This document shows positions 62,541 through 64,000 of a DNA stretch of 64,000 nt, in pieces (position 1 is the first letter of the stretch; every line of letters begins with the position of its first letter). Source of the DNA: UTCFX2 sp963827155. GTDB taxonomy: Bacteria > Chloroflexota > Anaerolineae > Anaerolineales > UBA4823. The DNA is taken from assembly GCA_963827155.1 (NCBI GenBank), contig CAWGZV010000003.1, forward strand, positions 434,001-498,000. The letters run 5' to 3'. Below the pieces are notes generated by a model. The model did not search any database. It saw nothing but the letters and a program-made list of their open reading frames with translations, and was not told the origin of the DNA. The position numbers and the translations under genes are program-made.

Positions 62541-63356
62541 TTGTCGATCTATGATTTATTGGCAGATTTGGAAAAAGAAAATAAGGCCGGCGCCTTATGC
62601 ATGGTGGTGCGCAGTAAAGGTTCCACTCCCCGCCATACCGGCAGTAAAATGCTGGTCTATCCGAATGGGAAAATAACCGGCACGGTTGGCGGCGGGGAGC
62701 TGGAAAATCGCGTCATCCATGAAGCCCTCGAAGCAATTTCCGACGGACGCGCCCGGATGTTGGAATATCAAATGGCTGATCCAAAACGAGGAGACCCGGG
62801 GGTCTGCGGCGGGCAGGTGGAGGTATATGTGGAACCGATTCGACCCAAACCCATTGTTCTCTTGATTGGAGCCGGTCATGTCGGCAAAGCGGTTGTTCAT
62901 CTCGCACACTGGTTGGGCTATTTTGTGGTCGTCAATGATGACCGCCCTGGTTTCTGCACCCCAGAGATCATGCCCGATGCGGATGTCTATATCCCCACCC
63001 CGATGGCGGAAATCCCCGAGCATTTCGAAATTACACCTTGGACCTACATTGTCCTTACCACCCGCGGCGTAAATGTCGATATCGAAGGCTTGCCCGCTCT
63101 TCTCGATCAACCTGCCGCCTCCATCGGAGTGATCGGATCATCTCGTCGCTGGGCATCTGCCCAGAAACAGATGCTTGAACGCGGTGTACCGGCTGAAAAG
63201 TTGCAGCGTGTCCGCTCGCCGATAGGTCTGGAGTTGAATGCCGAGACCCCTGAAGAAATTGCGGTCAGCATCATGGCTGAAATTATCATGTTGCGCGAAG
63301 GCGGCGACGGAAGCGTGATGTCGGCAAAGCATAAAAAATCAGCCTCGAAATCATAA
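62541..63356 (+). CDS. xdhC: XdhC/CoxI-family molybdenum hydroxylase maturation protein
   Basis: 271 residues. MVVRSKGSTPRHTGSKMLVY is the Cys-poor XdhC N-terminal motif, with TVGGGELENRVIHEAL; the Rossmann half has PIVLLIGAGHVGKAVVHLAH, NDDRPGFCTPEIMPDAD and GVIGSSRRWASAQKQM. XdhC proteins bind and sulfurate or deliver the molybdenum cofactor to xanthine dehydrogenase-type enzymes. The start is TTG 62541, eight bases after GGAGG. Its place just after the CoxS-CoxL gene supports that role. Confidence 0.92.
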   Translation: MSIYDLLADLEKENKAGALCMVVRSKGSTPRHTGSKMLVYPNGKITGTVGGGELENRVIHEALEAISDGRARMLEYQMADPKRGDPGVCGGQVEVYVEPIRPKPIVLLIGAGHVGKAVVHLAHWLGYFVVVNDDRPGFCTPEIMPDADVYIPTPMAEIPEHFEITPWTYIVLTTRGVNVDIEGLPALLDQPAASIGVIGSSRRWASAQKQMLERGVPAEKLQRVRSPIGLELNAETPEEIAVSIMAEIIMLREGGDGSVMSAKHKKSASKS

Positions 63357-63385
63357 TGGCTTTATCATAATGGATGGAGAATTCT

Positions 63386-64000
63386 ATGTGGAAGCACTAT
63401 TACACTGTAACCAGCATCGATGAGGCGCTGCAGCTCCTCGCAAAGAATCCCACCCAGACCCGTATCGTGGCAGGCGCCACCGATCTGATCTTGGAGTTGG
63501 AGCGCGGTGTGCGAAAAGGAATTGAAACCCTGATCGACATCACCCGCATCCCTTGCCTGGATGAAATCCTGATGGATGAGGACGATAATATTCATCTTGG
63601 TCCGCTCGTCACCCACAATCATTGTGTTGCGTCCAAGCTTGTCGTCGAACGGCTGTTCCCGCTCGCCCAGGCAGCCTGGGAGGTCGGCGCCCCGCAAATT
63701 CGCAACCGGGGCACGGTAGCAGGGAATTTGATCACCGCCTCTCCCGCCAATGACACGATCACCCCGCTGATGGCGCTGGGGGCCAGTGTCAAGCTGGTTT
63801 CTGTCAGGGGTGAGCGCACCGTCCCATTGGGCGAATTCTTTCAAGGGGTCCGGCGTACGGTCATGGCGCCTGATGAGATCCTCATCGAGATCATTGTCCC
63901 TGCGCTCAAGAAGAACCAGCGCGGCACATTCATCAAGCTCGGTCTGCGTCGTGCTCAGGCGATCTCGATTGTGAATGCCGCCGCAGTGATCAGCATCGCA
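63386..64000 (+). CDS. CoxM-like FAD-binding subunit (partial, runs off the right edge)
   Basis: The first 205 codons are in the window. MWKHYYTVTSIDEALQLLAK, QTRIVAGATDLILELERGV, GAPQIRNRGTVAGNLITASP and LRRAQAISIVNAAAVISIA match full-length FAD subunits of molybdenum hydroxylases, including both FAD-binding loops. GGAGA lies five bases before the ATG. It follows xdhC, so a further hydroxylase set probably continues to the right. Confidence 0.92.
   Translation, partial: MWKHYYTVTSIDEALQLLAKNPTQTRIVAGATDLILELERGVRKGIETLIDITRIPCLDEILMDEDDNIHLGPLVTHNHCVASKLVVERLFPLAQAAWEVGAPQIRNRGTVAGNLITASPANDTITPLMALGASVKLVSVRGERTVPLGEFFQGVRRTVMAPDEILIEIIVPALKKNQRGTFIKLGLRRAQAISIVNAAAVISIA

Overview
The window looks like a chromosomal contig of an anaerobic Chloroflexota bacterium, probably class Anaerolineae. 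This is inferred from gene style, not from a marker gene: F420 biosynthesis beside molybdenum and tungsten enzymes, a COG2229-type GTPase next to a DUF4388 protein, Thr/Pro-rich spacers in exported proteins, a C11 protease and a DUF1385 protein. Many promoters fit a sigma-70 TTGACA-17-TATAAT pattern.

Layout. (1) 1-1926, minus: thiamine genes (thiN and a ThiB-like lipoprotein) under a TPP riboswitch. (2) 1945-7457, minus: a signalling cluster of DUF4388 protein, small GTPase, alpha/beta hydrolase, left-handed beta-helix protein, response regulator with degenerate GGDEF, and a second hydrolase that has lost its catalytic Ser and His. (3) 7556-14.6 kb: tRNA-Asn and small accessory genes, including an AbiEii-type toxin pair, an exonuclease-WYL fusion and a hydrolase behind a leader terminator. 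(4) 14.9-23.5 kb: C11 protease, FmdB zinc ribbon, TPR protein, site-2 protease, selenocysteine tRNA, HELAH protein and a 5'-nucleotidase-like protein. (5) glnA on plus. (6) 25.1-38.05 kb, minus: a twelve-gene collinear block with a structured leader: molybdenum hydroxylase (CoxM, fused CoxS-CoxL), Nudix, F420:NADP oxidoreductase, CofE, a pyrophosphatase-nitroreductase fusion, CofD, CofC, an F420-dependent luciferase-like oxidoreductase, a tungsten aldehyde oxidoreductase, a sulfur carrier and TtuA. (7) 38.1-51.2 kb: MOSC protein, M20 peptidase, DUF1385, WD40 lipoprotein, YjbQ, proBA, glcDEF, M23 peptidase, quinone oxidoreductase. (8) glmS with a glmS ribozyme leader carrying an unusual insertion, then five 16-bp repeats. 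(9) 53.8-64 kb, plus: a second molybdenum-hydroxylase block (CoxM-like, M16C peptidase, CoxS-CoxL fusion, family II pyrophosphatase, XdhC and a partial CoxM).

Working model for block 6: CofC, CofD and CofE build F420, the fused nitroreductase could reduce dehydro-F420, the fused pyrophosphatase could remove the PPi that CofC releases, Fno links F420 to NADP, and the luciferase-like enzyme uses F420 next to Mo/W enzymes that oxidise aldehydes or heterocycles.

Caution: at least eleven single-base frameshifts interrupt otherwise well conserved genes (near 5243, 13897, 15324, 27859, 30380, 30627, 33340, 37447, 46552, 46720 and 49575). Their density suggests indel errors in the assembly rather than decay, so they are annotated here as single frameshifted genes. 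Start codons were chosen from ribosome-binding sites and family N-termini and are often shorter than the longest open frame.
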